Shown: in pieces, positions 30,650-42,100 of the stretch | Numbering within the stretch: position 1 is the first letter of the stretch | How the letters are laid out: each line of letters opens with the position of its first letter | Source of the DNA: CAYOEJ01 sp964403015 | Lineage (GTDB): Bacteria > Actinomycetota > Actinomycetes > Actinomycetales > Actinomycetaceae | NCBI GenBank assembly: GCA_964403015.1 | Contig: CAYOEJ010000011.1 | Span: forward strand, 1-47,976 | Direction of reading: 5' to 3' | Length of the DNA: 47,976 nucleotides | Notes under the pieces: generated by a model | What the model was told of the DNA's origin: nothing | What the model saw: only the letters and a program-made list of their open reading frames with translations | Databases searched by the model: none | Translations under genes and position numbers: made by a program

Positions 30650-31807
30650 TTAGTTCTTCGGTGCGTGGGGGTCACCGCCGGGCTGTGAACCCTGCTGGTA
30701 GCCGCCCTGCTGGTAGCCGCCCTGCTGTGCGGGGCCCCCGGGCTGCGTGTAGCCGCCAGCTGGCTGACCGTAGTTGTTGTTCTGAGCGTTATATCCGCCG
30801 GTCTGCTGGTTGTATCCACCTGCAGGCTGACCGTACTGGTTGTTCTGGCCGTAAGAGTTCTGACCGCCCTGACCGTAAGGTGCCTGCGGGTTGTAGCCAC
30901 CCTGTGGCTGGTTACCGTAACCGCCCTGGCCGGGGGTCGGGTTGTAGCCGCCGGGGCCGCCGTAAGGAGGAACTCCGTCGTCGTTCTTCTTGTTACGGGT
31001 GAGGAGCCACGCGCCTAGACCAAGGAGGCCGAGGACTGCCACGCCAATAAGTACCCAGATGAGCGGTGACATACCGGAATCTTCTGCGTCTTCGCCTTCT
31101 TCGGTGTCTTCACCGTCGTTGGTCGTGGTTTCAGTCGTGCCGGGAGTCTCGTCGTCGGTTGTTTCGACGGCGGTCGGATCGTCAGTTTCGGGATCGTCTG
31201 GCTCCGTGGTTTCCGTGTCGGTCGGACCATCAGTCGGGCCGCCGCTGCCGCCTGAACCCGTCTTGTAACCTTCAACGACGACGCCCTCCGAGAATGTGGT
31301 GATGTCGGTGTAGCTCGCTACGTTGCCGGAGATGTTGGCGCCGGGTGCCGAGACGATGTCGCCAGGCATGATGACATCGAAGGTGAAGTTGAACTGGTTG
31401 AGCGCTGCGAGATCCTCGTCTGTGCCAAGTTCGCCACCCTCGATGGTGAAAACGTAGGTGTCATCGTTTTCAACGAGAGATTGACCGTCTACTACAGAGG
31501 TGACCGAGTCTGCACTGATTTTGCAGCCGAGCACGCCGCCTTCACTGACATCTTCAACAGTGAACATGTCGTCTGGCATCGAGCTGGTGCCAGCTTCCAT
31601 CTGCATCATGTCTTCGAAATCCGCGCAGTCCATGTCGAGCATGCTCATCATGCCGTCGGTGTCATGGAATTCCATGACGAGGGTCATGGAGCCGTTTTCT
31701 TTAATCTCTACCGAGTTTGCCGAATCGCAAGCGGCAAGCACGAGAGCGGCCGGAGCGATGAGGGCTAATGCCTTGAATTTCCGTGAGCTCTTTGAATTGG
31801 TTGTCAT
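30650..31807 (-). CDS. LppM-like lipoprotein with transmembrane helix and Gly/Gln/Tyr/Asn-rich tail
   Basis: 385 residues in five parts. A signal peptide with lipobox VLAAC (Cys27) is followed by a roughly 160-residue extracytoplasmic domain (VEIKENGSMTLVMEFHDTDG, two Cys at DCADFED and LGCKIS) resembling the mycobacterial LppM domain. A Thr/Asp/Glu/Pro-rich linker comes next, then a transmembrane helix PLIWVLIGVAVLGLLGL ending LTRNKK, and a tail of about 105 residues made of imperfect repeats of Gly, Gln, Tyr, Asn and Pro (e.g. QPAGGYNQQTGGYN). A mature protein would thus be lipidated outside and span the membrane, with a low-complexity cytoplasmic tail. The ribosome site is AAAAGGTG. LppM in M. 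tuberculosis affects phagosome traffic; the role here is unknown. Confidence 0.85.
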   Translation of the reverse strand: MTTNSKSSRKFKALALIAPAALVLAACDSANSVEIKENGSMTLVMEFHDTDGMMSMLDMDCADFEDMMQMEAGTSSMPDDMFTVEDVSEGGVLGCKISADSVTSVVDGQSLVENDDTYVFTIEGGELGTDEDLAALNQFNFTFDVIMPGDIVSAPGANISGNVASYTDITTFSEGVVVEGYKTGSGGSGGPTDGPTDTETTEPDDPETDDPTAVETTDDETPGTTETTTNDGEDTEEGEDAEDSGMSPLIWVLIGVAVLGLLGLGAWLLTRNKKNDDGVPPYGGPGGYNPTPGQGGYGNQPQGGYNPQAPYGQGGQNSYGQNNQYGQPAGGYNQQTGGYNAQNNNYGQPAGGYTQPGGPAQQGGYQQGGYQQGSQPGGDPHAPKN

Positions 31808-32176
31808 AGCGCACCTTTTCGCAGTTGTCTGGGGTGCGGCATTTGCCGCTTCACCTCATAGTAGGGAAAGAAGTCCTACGATGTCACCCTCATTGTCCAT
31901 TTTCTCGCCTTTTAGATTCTGGTGGCATCTCGCGGAAAACTATGCGTAGTAGGTGGGATTGATTCGAATCTGGGGACTCATCTCCGCAAAATCGACTAGT
32001 ATGAGAATACGTAAACTTGCGGCACACACACTTAGGTCATGGTGTCGCCCCGAAATGGTGACTTTAAGCCCACTGCGTAGTGCCCGATAGTCCCAACAAT
32101 ATGACCGCTTTTTGAAGAATAATTGAACTTGGAAGAAATCCAGATAGACATCGCCAAGTCTCTAGGAGGAAATGCG
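31808..32176. other. Intergenic region upstream of pckG
   Basis: 369 bases between the divergent lipoprotein and pckG genes. I see no tRNA, riboswitch or ORF with support and no clear inverted repeat, only the AGGAGGA ribosome site of pckG at 32164 and generally AT-richer sequence around 31900-32000 and 32095-32130 where promoters could lie. Confidence 0.5.
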
Positions 32177-34042
<1,866 letters not shown>

Positions 34043-34080
34043 TCTGATCGAACTGATCGAGATCTCAGCTGATTGAGACA

Positions 34081-34111
34081 TCCGGGGGTGGGACATTGTT
34101 CCACCCCCGGA
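34081..34111 (+). terminator. Intrinsic terminator of pckG
   Basis: TCCGGGGGTGG / CCACCCCCGGA, 11-bp stem with nine-base loop followed by TTCTTTGT. Confidence 0.88.
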
Positions 34112-34236
34112 TTCTTTGTCGCAAAGCTTCGTCTGTCCCATTGCCCCTCCCGGTCTTTCGCCTTTAACCCCAGGTTTTCCGTTTGATCCACGCACTCGGT
34201 CCTGCCCGCCATCCGCCTTCGCGGTAGGCTTGGAGC

Positions 34237-35517
34237 GTGGATGTTTTGCTTCTAGGCGCCGGAGGGCGTGAACATGCTATTGCGATAGCTCTAGCTAAGG
34301 ATCCGGCAGTGAGTTCGATTCTTGCTGCACCAGGAAACCCGGGAATCGAAGAACTCGGCACCTGTGTGGACCTCGATATTCTTGATGCCGATGCAGTCGT
34401 TGCGCTTGCGAAACAGCACGACATTGATTTGGTGATCATCGGTCCGGAGACTGCGATGATTGCCGGTGTTGGTGATGCACTGCGAGAGACCGGCATCCCC
34501 GTCTTCGGCGCTGGTACCGAAGTTGCGCGACTCGAGAGTTCCAAAAGCTACGCGAAAGCGGTCATGGCCGCACTCGATATCCCCGCACCCATGTCACGGC
34601 TGTGCTCCACGGTTGATCAGGTTGAAGATGCAATGGACATCTTCGGTGCGCCGTACGTTGTTAAGGATGACGGGCTCGCTGCCGGCAAGGGAGTGATCGT
34701 CACGTCTGACCGCGAGGCGGCACTTCGCCACGCAATGGCGTGCTTCGCACGCAATGCCTACGACGAAACTCCCTCCGTTGTGGTCGAAGAGTTTATTGAT
34801 GGCGAGGAAGTCTCGATCACCTTTTTCAGCGATGGTTGGGACGTGGTGGCGCTCTTGCCAGCACAGGATTACAAGCGTTTTTCCGCCGACGACGACGCCC
34901 CGAATACGAGCGGCATGGGCGCCTACGCTCCGCTACCGTGGCTCCCGACCAGTTTCGCCGACGACGTGACCGATCGTGTTGCAATTCCTCTAGTACGCGA
35001 GATGGCCCATCAGAAAACACCACTCGTTGGACCGCTCACGCTCACAACCATTGTGGGTCCCCGCGGCTTGCGCGTGCTCGAATTCGATGTCCACATGGGC
35101 GATCCGGAATCTCAGGTGATTTTGCCGCTGCTTCGCAAGCCGTTCGGACAGCTCGTTCGAGATGGAGCGAACTCTGGACTGGCAAACGTGCGTCTCGAGT
35201 GGGAATCTGGCTTCGCCGTCGGCGTCGTAGTGTCTGCCAAGGGATACCCGGGCAAGGTACGCACGGGCGACCCGCTGCGAAAGGTGTCAAAGGCCGCCAA
35301 GCCACACGAGGTTTCCGTACTCCATGGAGGCACGAGCTATGGCGAAGACGGAGACATCGTTTCGAACGCCGGTCGAGTCCTGACGGTGGTTGCGGTGAGT
35401 TCAGAGCTAGAGTCCGCGCGAAAGCTCGCATACGAGGCTGTAGAGAAGGTGAAGCTAGCGGACTCCTACTTCCGCGAGGACATTGCGGCACACTCTGAGA
35501 TCCCACAAAATCTGTGA
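34237..35517 (+). CDS. purD: Phosphoribosylamine-glycine ligase
   Basis: GAR synthetase, ATP-dependent second step of purine synthesis. 426 residues, ATP-grasp fold. It starts (GTG) MDVLLLGAGGREHAIA, the family N-terminus with GxGGREHA, then DLVIIGPETAMIAG, KDDGLAAGKGVIV (ATP-grasp glycine loop), EFIDGEEVSITFFSDG, TSGMGAYAPLPW and LEFDVHMGDPESQVILPLL for metal binding. The ribosome site is poor; the start is fixed by homology. Terminates 67 bases before purC, so probably one operon. Confidence 0.96.
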   Translation: MDVLLLGAGGREHAIAIALAKDPAVSSILAAPGNPGIEELGTCVDLDILDADAVVALAKQHDIDLVIIGPETAMIAGVGDALRETGIPVFGAGTEVARLESSKSYAKAVMAALDIPAPMSRLCSTVDQVEDAMDIFGAPYVVKDDGLAAGKGVIVTSDREAALRHAMACFARNAYDETPSVVVEEFIDGEEVSITFFSDGWDVVALLPAQDYKRFSADDDAPNTSGMGAYAPLPWLPTSFADDVTDRVAIPLVREMAHQKTPLVGPLTLTTIVGPRGLRVLEFDVHMGDPESQVILPLLRKPFGQLVRDGANSGLANVRLEWESGFAVGVVVSAKGYPGKVRTGDPLRKVSKAAKPHEVSVLHGGTSYGEDGDIVSNAGRVLTVVAVSSELESARKLAYEAVEKVKLADSYFREDIAAHSEIPQNL

Positions 35518-35584
35518 GAATTGGCATGAGCGAGTGCGATATCCTTGAGTGACTGGTTCAAGAGCGGTCGGCAAAGGAGTGGAC

Positions 35585-36517
35585 TTGGCGAACTTTTTCG
35601 GACGTATGTCTATCCCCGGCTGGACTCACATCTACTCGGGTAAGGTACGAGACCTTTACACCCCCGCCGATGCCTCGTGGCATTCGGGTCCGGAAGATCT
35701 GCTCGTGGTGGCGTCTGATCGCATCAGCATCTTTGACCGCGTCGTGCCCACCACCATCCCCGATAAGGGGAGTATCGTCAACCAGCTGGCGCTGTGGTGG
35801 TTCGAGCGGCTGCGAGACGTTGTGGACGTTCACGTGATGGATAAGCCGGTTCCCGACGTCGTTCAAGGCCGCGCTCTCATTGCCCGGCACCTGCGAATGT
35901 TTCCCATCGAATGCGCCGTGGCGGGTTATATGACAGACGTCCAGCTACGCGAGTATGAGAAGTTCGGTACGGTGGGCGGAGAGCAGATGCCCAAGGGACT
36001 GCGTGAGGGGGACAAGCTCCCCGAGCCAGTGTTCTTCCCGAGCCTGAAGGGTGCCGCGGGGGAGGACGACGTCGATATCTCTTTTTCGAAGATGGTGCAG
36101 AAGATTGGGGTCGACGAAGCGCTCCAGCTTCGTAGCGCCGCGTTGCGTCTGTATCACCGTGGTCACGAGATTGCGAACGACAGTGGTTTGATTCTGGCCT
36201 CGTGCAAGATGGAATTTGGCGTTTCACCTGATCCGGGTGAGACCGGCATAGTCCTCGCGGACGAGGTTTTCACACCTGACTGTGCGAGCTTCTGGCACGC
36301 AGATAGCTACGAGCCGGGGAGAAAACAACAGTCGCTTGGTAAACAATACGTAAGGGAATGGATCCAGTCTGACGCATCTGGATGGTCGCGAACCTCGGGT
36401 GCAACTCCGCCGCCTCTTCCGCAGGAGATTGTGCAGCAGACTCAGGAGCGCTACCTGAAGGTTTTCGAGGCTCTCACCGGGCTGACCAAAAGTCCGAGCG
36501 GACGGGACCAAGAATAA
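35585..36517 (+). CDS. purC: Phosphoribosylaminoimidazole-succinocarboxamide synthase
   Basis: SAICAR synthetase of purine synthesis, here of the longer actinobacterial type (about 305-320 residues). GWTHIYSGKVRDLYTP is the ATP-binding N-terminal motif; VVASDRISIFDRVVPTTIPDKG, IECAVAGYMT, EPVFFPSLKGAA, LILASCKMEFG and DEVFTPDCASFWHAD follow. Three in-frame starts are possible: GTG 35549, TTG 35585 and ATG 35606. I list TTG because AAAGGAG lies five bases before it; ATG 35606 best fits some homologues but has no ribosome site. The gene follows purD, as often in actinobacteria. Confidence 0.93.
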   Translation: MANFFGRMSIPGWTHIYSGKVRDLYTPADASWHSGPEDLLVVASDRISIFDRVVPTTIPDKGSIVNQLALWWFERLRDVVDVHVMDKPVPDVVQGRALIARHLRMFPIECAVAGYMTDVQLREYEKFGTVGGEQMPKGLREGDKLPEPVFFPSLKGAAGEDDVDISFSKMVQKIGVDEALQLRSAALRLYHRGHEIANDSGLILASCKMEFGVSPDPGETGIVLADEVFTPDCASFWHADSYEPGRKQQSLGKQYVREWIQSDASGWSRTSGATPPPLPQEIVQQTQERYLKVFEALTGLTKSPSGRDQE

Positions 36518-36667
36518 AACTGCTCCGTTCGTTTCCGCGAAAAACGGCAATTTGTCTGTTATTTGAGGTAGCTTAATTCGTAGTGGCTCCAGATACGAGA
36601 TATGCGTTCTTTTTGGGAGCCGACATGAACTGAGCATATGCAATTTGGCAAGGCAGGAGACGCGTCC

Positions 36668-37405
36668 ATGACGAACGGTGCGGAGGACCCACCAAAGGTC
36701 GATCGTCGCTCACTTCGCTGGGATAAGCACAGGACGGAGCGACGTGAAAAGCTCCTCGACACCACGATGAATGCCGTACGCAAATACGGTGAGGGTGTTT
36801 CGATGGATCAAATCGCCGAAGAGGCACGCACGTCGAAGTCGATTGTTTATAGGTACTTTGAGGACAAGTCGGGACTTCAACTCGCTCTTGGTGAGCGAAT
36901 CGTCGCCGAACTTATGGACGATATTCGCAGTGCCACCTCCGCTACCGCAAGTTCGCGTGACATGTTCAGAGCCTCGGTACAGACGTTCATCAACTTCCTC
37001 GTCACCGATCCCGAAATATACTTCTTCCTTCGAGTGGGAGAACTCGAGGGCGATCCAGAAGCGCCCTTCCTCCTCAACTTTGATTTCGTGATTGACGCCG
37101 TTGTTAGAAGCGAATTTGGTGAAGATGCGGTGTTCTTCGAACACCCAATGCGCCAGGCGTATGAGCGGCTTTTCTCCGCATCGGCGTCGAACCTCGTTCG
37201 CGGCAGTGCCGAGGAGTGGTTACGTGCACGGCGAATTGTTTTTGACCGCGCGGAGTCATCTACCTGTACGCCAGATCAGGCACAGCGTCAGCTTGCCCAG
37301 CTTAGCGAATCAGATATCGTCGGTATCTTGTCCGAGACACTGAACGTGATGTTTGAAAGCGTTATTGGCATTCTCGAAAACTGGGACAGTTCGCAGACGG
37401 TTTAG
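36668..37405 (+). CDS. TetR-family transcriptional regulator
   Basis: 245-residue regulator. After a charged N-terminus (RWDKHRTERREKLLDTTMNA) comes the TetR helix-turn-helix: VSMDQIAEEARTSKSIVYRY, with FEDKSGLQLALGERIVAEL completing helix 4. The rest is an alpha-helical ligand domain without a recognisable binding signature. ATG at 36668 has AGGAG eight bases upstream; an ATG at 36638 lacks one. It sits between purC and gdhA on the same strand with 150- and 210-base spacers, so it may be independent. AmtR, the nitrogen regulator that acts on gdh in Corynebacterium, is also TetR-type, but I see no evidence of orthology. Confidence 0.88.
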   Translation: MTNGAEDPPKVDRRSLRWDKHRTERREKLLDTTMNAVRKYGEGVSMDQIAEEARTSKSIVYRYFEDKSGLQLALGERIVAELMDDIRSATSATASSRDMFRASVQTFINFLVTDPEIYFFLRVGELEGDPEAPFLLNFDFVIDAVVRSEFGEDAVFFEHPMRQAYERLFSASASNLVRGSAEEWLRARRIVFDRAESSTCTPDQAQRQLAQLSESDIVGILSETLNVMFESVIGILENWDSSQTV

Positions 37406-37615
37406 CGTCCATAGTCGCGGGGACTGTACCGGTGACTTTGACCATGGAATGACTGTGCCCGTCTCTTGATTAAGCCACCGGGTGGCAAGATGTTGTTCAG
37501 ATTTTGAACAAGAGTTTGCCAAGATTCTTGAAACCTCTACCCTTGTACCGATGCAAATGACCGCCCGGTCGTGCATATTCGGAGCCCCGTGCTCCCCGAG
37601 ACAAATGGAGGCACT

Positions 37616-38953
37616 ATGGATGCGCGTTTAGAGAGCATTTACCAGGCCGCCCTCAAGCGAAACCCCACCCAGCCAGAGTTTCAGCAGGCTGTATTGGAAG
37701 TCGTCGAAACTCTCGAGCCATTGCTTCTGAAGCGTCCAGATTACGAAGAGGCAGCAATTCTCGCCCGCATGATTGAGCCCGAGCGCCAGATCATGTTCCG
37801 CGTGGCATGGCAGGACGATCAGAACCGCGTTCAGGTGAACCGTGGATACCGCATCCAATTTAACTCCACGCTTGGCCCCTACAAGGGCGGGTTGCGCTTC
37901 CATCCGTCGGTGACGCTTTCGGTCATCAAGTTCCTCGGCTTTGAACAGATCTTCAAGAACGCGCTCACCGGTCAGAACATCGGTGGCGGCAAGGGTGGCT
38001 CGGACTTCGATCCTCACGGCAAGTCCGAAAATGAAGTCATGCGCTTCTGCCAGGCCTTCATGACCGAGCTCTCCCGCCATATTGGCGCGGATATTGACGT
38101 ACCCGCCGGTGACACCGGCGTGGGCGCTCGCGAAATCGGATACATGTTCGGCCAGTACAAGCGCCTTGCGAATCGGAACGAGGCCGGCGTACTCACGGGC
38201 AAGGGTGTGAACTGGGGCGGATCGCTCGCGCGCACCGAGGCAACCGGATACGGACTCGTTATGTTTGCGGACGCCATGCTCCGCGAGCGCAATGACTCGC
38301 TTGAGGGGAAGACCGCGCTCGTCTCTGGCTCCGGTAACGTGGCAATTTACGCGATCGATAAGCTGAGCCAACGCGGGGCAAAAGCGCTGACTATTTCGGA
38401 CTCGGACGGCTCCGTTTACGATCCCGAGGGTATCGACCTCGAGCTCCTCAAGCAGATCAAGGAAGTGGAACGCGGACGAGTTTCTGACTACGCCGAGCGC
38501 CGCGCGAGCGCCGAGTTCCGCCCGGGTCAGCGAGTGTGGGACATCAAAGGTGATATTGCTCTTCCGTGTGCTACCCAAAATGAGGTAGATGCGAAGGACG
38601 TTGCGAAGATGATCGACAACAAGGTTCTTCTCATCGCCGAGGGTGCGAACATGCCACTTACCCCTGAGGCTATTGAGGCGGCCCAGAATGGCCACATTCT
38701 CTACGCGCCGGGCAAGGCCGCAAATGCTGGCGGTGTTGCTACCTCCGCTCTGGAAATGCAGCAGAACGCAATGCTTCAGTCGTGGTCGTTCGCGGCGGTT
38801 GAAAGCCGTCTCGAAGAGATCATGCTTGACATCCATCAGACTTGCCTTGAAACTGCAGACGAGCTTGATGTCCCGGGCAACTACCTCGTTGGTGCAAACG
38901 CGGCCGGCTTTATGAAGGTTGCGGATGCGATGATCCAGCAGGGAATCATTTAA
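37616..38953 (+). CDS. gdhA: NADP-specific glutamate dehydrogenase
   Basis: Assimilates ammonium into 2-oxoglutarate to give glutamate. 445 residues, hexameric bacterial type. Seen: RVAWQDDQNRVQVNRGYRIQ, GPYKGGLRFHPSV with substrate Lys, GGGKGGSDFDPHGKS with the catalytic Lys, DVPAGDTGVGAREIGYM, SGSGNVAIYA (dinucleotide fold), followed by ISDSDGSVYDPEG consistent with NADP, and AEGANMPLTPEA. The ATG at 37616 follows GGAGG; a longer in-frame start at 37571 is unlikely. Two hairpin terminators follow. Proximity to the TetR gene raises the chance of local control. Confidence 0.97.
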   Translation: MDARLESIYQAALKRNPTQPEFQQAVLEVVETLEPLLLKRPDYEEAAILARMIEPERQIMFRVAWQDDQNRVQVNRGYRIQFNSTLGPYKGGLRFHPSVTLSVIKFLGFEQIFKNALTGQNIGGGKGGSDFDPHGKSENEVMRFCQAFMTELSRHIGADIDVPAGDTGVGAREIGYMFGQYKRLANRNEAGVLTGKGVNWGGSLARTEATGYGLVMFADAMLRERNDSLEGKTALVSGSGNVAIYAIDKLSQRGAKALTISDSDGSVYDPEGIDLELLKQIKEVERGRVSDYAERRASAEFRPGQRVWDIKGDIALPCATQNEVDAKDVAKMIDNKVLLIAEGANMPLTPEAIEAAQNGHILYAPGKAANAGGVATSALEMQQNAMLQSWSFAAVESRLEEIMLDIHQTCLETADELDVPGNYLVGANAAGFMKVADAMIQQGII

Positions 38954-38960
38954 GTACGGC

Positions 38961-38985
38961 GAAAACCGGCGGAAATCGCTGGTTT
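38961..38985 (+). terminator. First terminator after gdhA
   Basis: AAAACCGGCG - GAAAT - CGCTGGTTTT, a 10-bp stem with one G-T pair and five-base loop, closed by an A4/T5 pair of tracts, eight bases after the gdhA stop. Confidence 0.85.
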
Positions 38986-38993
38986 TTGGGACG

Positions 38994-39029
38994 ACGACGG
39001 CGGGACAGACTTTTGTTTGTCTCGCCGTC
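38994..39029 (+). terminator. Second terminator after gdhA
   Basis: CGACGGCGGGAC / GTCTCGCCGTCG, 12 bp with one G-T pair, followed by GTTTTAGTG. A tandem back-up to the hairpin at 38961. Confidence 0.85.
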
Positions 39030-39113
39030 GGTTTTAGTGTTTCCCCAGTTAGTGTGGCTAAGAACATGGAATCGCTAAAAACTATGAGACAAAAAGTTGC
39101 AGGTTGTCTGAGA

Positions 39114-39143
39114 AGTCACCTATTCGTTCCCAAAAGGTTACAT
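39114..39143 (+). promoter_or_regulatory. PHO-box-like direct repeats upstream of the nucleotidase gene
   Basis: AGTCACC (39114), GTTCCCA (39126) and GTTACAT (39137) are spaced 12 and 11 bases and partly resemble the GTTCACC units of actinobacterial PhoP boxes. Matches are 4-5 of 7 each, so this is weak. Confidence 0.25.
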
Positions 39144-39197
39144 TTTCGGTCTATGCTGACGATGTAACTGTCACACTTAGGATAGGGATCGCATTAC

Positions 39198-42100
39198 ATG
39201 ATGACATCATCCCTTCGCTCGCGCTTGCGTCGCACAACTGGCGCTGCCGCAGCGATTGTTATTGGTTCTATCGGCCTCACAGCTGTTCCCGCATCAGCTG
39301 TCACCGAAGACGAAACTACCCCGGCAACCGAGATTGTAGAGGGCGACGATGTCCCCGCCTCGGATCCGACCCCAGCCCCAGTTCCCGGCGTCGACGCCGA
39401 AAGTTCTGAGGATGCCACGCTCCCAGAGCCCGTTGAGGAAGTAACGACCGAGGACGCCGCACCCGGCGTAGCTACCGAGGATTCCACACCCGTTGAGGAA
39501 GCCACGGAGGAAACTATTGAGGCTAATGCACTGCCCGATGAAGCGGTCACCATTAATCTCTTGGCTATTTCCGATTTCCACGGCGCCATCGATCAAGCAG
39601 CTGCTATCGACTTCCAGATTGACGCCATGCGCGATAATAATGCGAATTCCGCATTCGTCGCCGTAGGCGACTCCGTGGGCGGATCCGCCTATGAGTCCTC
39701 GATCGCCAACGATGAGCCAACCATCGACATTCTCAATGCAATGGGTCTTGACGCTACCGCGGTCGGAAACCACGAATTTGATAAGGGAGCATCCGATCTC
39801 ACGGATCGTCTGGTCAACGGCTTCGAAGCGCCACTCCTCGGCGCGAATGTGAGCGGCATAGACTTGAAGGACTACCACGTCATGACCTTTGACGAGGTCA
39901 AGGTAGCCTTTATCGGCACCGTAACCCAAGAGACTCCGCGACTGGTTGGTGCAGGCGGCATCGAGGGTGTTTCCTTCGCTGATCCGGTTGCCACGACCAA
40001 CCAGGTTGCCGCGCAGCTTAAGGCTGACGAGACTGCCGACGTCGTCGTCGCTCTCATGCACGAGGACCTCAGCTCCGTCAACGCACTGGGCCCGGACGTA
40101 GATCTCGGATTCGGTGGACACTCGCACAACTCGCAGACTGGCGCGACTGCCACCGGTGCAGCAACATGCCAGCCGGCGTCGGCGGGTAAGAACTACTCAT
40201 ACGCAACCCTCGTGGTCAACCCTGATGGAACTGTTGAATCCTCCTGCGAGAACATCGCAGTTGATAAAGATGCTCAGGAGTCCGCAGACATCGCTGCTCT
40301 CTACGAGGCGGCAGCTGCAAAGGCAGAAGAGCTGGGTGCCGCAACGGTCGGCAACCTTGTCGGAATTGCCAACCGCGGCACCCTGACCGGTGAAGACACG
40401 GGCGGTAACCGAGGCGTTGAATCGTCTGCCGGTAACCTTATTGCCGAAGGCTTCTACCAGTACTCCCAGACGGTTGGTACTCCAGCTGACTTTGGCATTA
40501 TGAATCCGGGCGGCATTCGCGCAGATCTTGATCCCAATGGTGATGGAGTCATTACCTACCAGGAGTCCTACTCCGTACAGCCGTTCGGTAACACCTACGG
40601 AACGCTTGATATCACCGGTGCACAGATCTACACGATGCTCGAGCAGCAGTGGCATCCGGATGCGGACAACTCCCGTCCGATCCTGCGCCTTGGCTTGTCT
40701 GAGAATGTGAAGTACGCGTATGATCCGGCAGCTCCGCTGGGTAAGCGTATTCTCCACGTGACGATCAACGGCACGCCGGTGGATCGCGCAGCAACCTACA
40801 CGGTCGCTTCGAACACGTTCCTGCTGGAAGGTAGCGACGGCTTCACGGTCCTCGCAGAGGGTACAAACCTCACTGAGACCGGCGTGATCGACAACGATGC
40901 GTTCAACGCTTGGATCCAGAGCGAAGGCACGATTACTGCGGACTACACGCAGCGTTCCTTCGGAATCTCCGGTCCGCTTGAAGGTGCGGCAGGGGAGGAA
41001 ATTACCCTTGACCTGTCCTCGCTCATCTTGACCTCCACCGAGCCCAAGTCCACGTCCGTTGAGGTTCTCATCAACGGACGCACGGTGGGAACCTACGACA
41101 TCGATCCGAGCTTCCAGTTCGCAACGAACTCGGGCGGCAGCGTTCAGGGCGATGATGAGACTGGCCGTGCAACAGCCACGTTCGAGGTTCCCTCGAATGT
41201 TCGTGACGGTGCAAACACCCTCACGATTCGTGCAGCTGTGGGAGAGGATGTCTCCACAATTACGGTTCCGTTCACGGGTACGAATACCGCTCAGTTCATC
41301 GATATCGTGAACTTCTCCGATTTCCACGGACACCTTGAAAACGCCGTGTGCCTCGATGCTGCAATCAATAGCGTCAAGGCTCAGAACGAAACCACTCTTG
41401 TTACCTCCTCTGGTGACAGCATCGGTGGATCGGCCTTCATTTCGTCTGTTAATAAGGATGAGGCGACTCTCGAGTTCCTTCAGCTTCTCGATCTCGACGC
41501 ATCGGCAGTGGGCAACCACGAATTTGATGCCGGATATCCAGATCTCGTTGAGCGAGCGCTGGGCAAGTACGACATCCCGTACCTCGGTGCGAACGTCGAG
41601 GGCGCTGATAAGATCAACGATCCGTACGTCATCAAGGACATCGACGGCGTCTCGGTTGCCTTCATTGGGACCGTTACGGACTCGACTCCAACCGCGGTGA
41701 CCCCGAGCGGCATTGAAGGACTTACCTTCCTCGATCCTGTTGTTGTCACGAACGACATCGCAGCCACGTTGAAGGACAGCGACGACTCCAACGGTGAGGC
41801 CGATATCGTGGTGGCACTGTTCCACGACGGCGTTAGCGAAGCTCAGGGTCTGGGCGCAAATGTTGATGTGGTCTTTGCAGGGCACACCCACCAGGTGCTG
41901 ACCGGCGATGACCTCACTGCTGGTGGCGCCCCCATCATTCAGAGCGGACAGTATGGTCAGAACCTTGCTCACGCTGAGATCCTGATTGGTGAAGATGGAG
42001 AGTTGACCATCGTTCCAAGCGTCGTAGCCACTGCCGCTGGTGATAACTGCGCATTTGGTCCGGCTAGCCCAGCTGTCGAAGAACTTGTAGACAAAGCTCA

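Noticed and set aside
36668..37405. TetR protein as AmtR acting on gdhA
   Set aside because: Only family and proximity support this; no AmtR-specific features or operator could be recognised.
37628..39067. 479-codon antisense frame opposite gdhA, and similar long antisense frames opposite fba, clpB, pckG and the nucleotidase gene
   Set aside because: They mirror strongly biased coding sequence, show no ribosome sites or family motifs, and the sense genes are certain.
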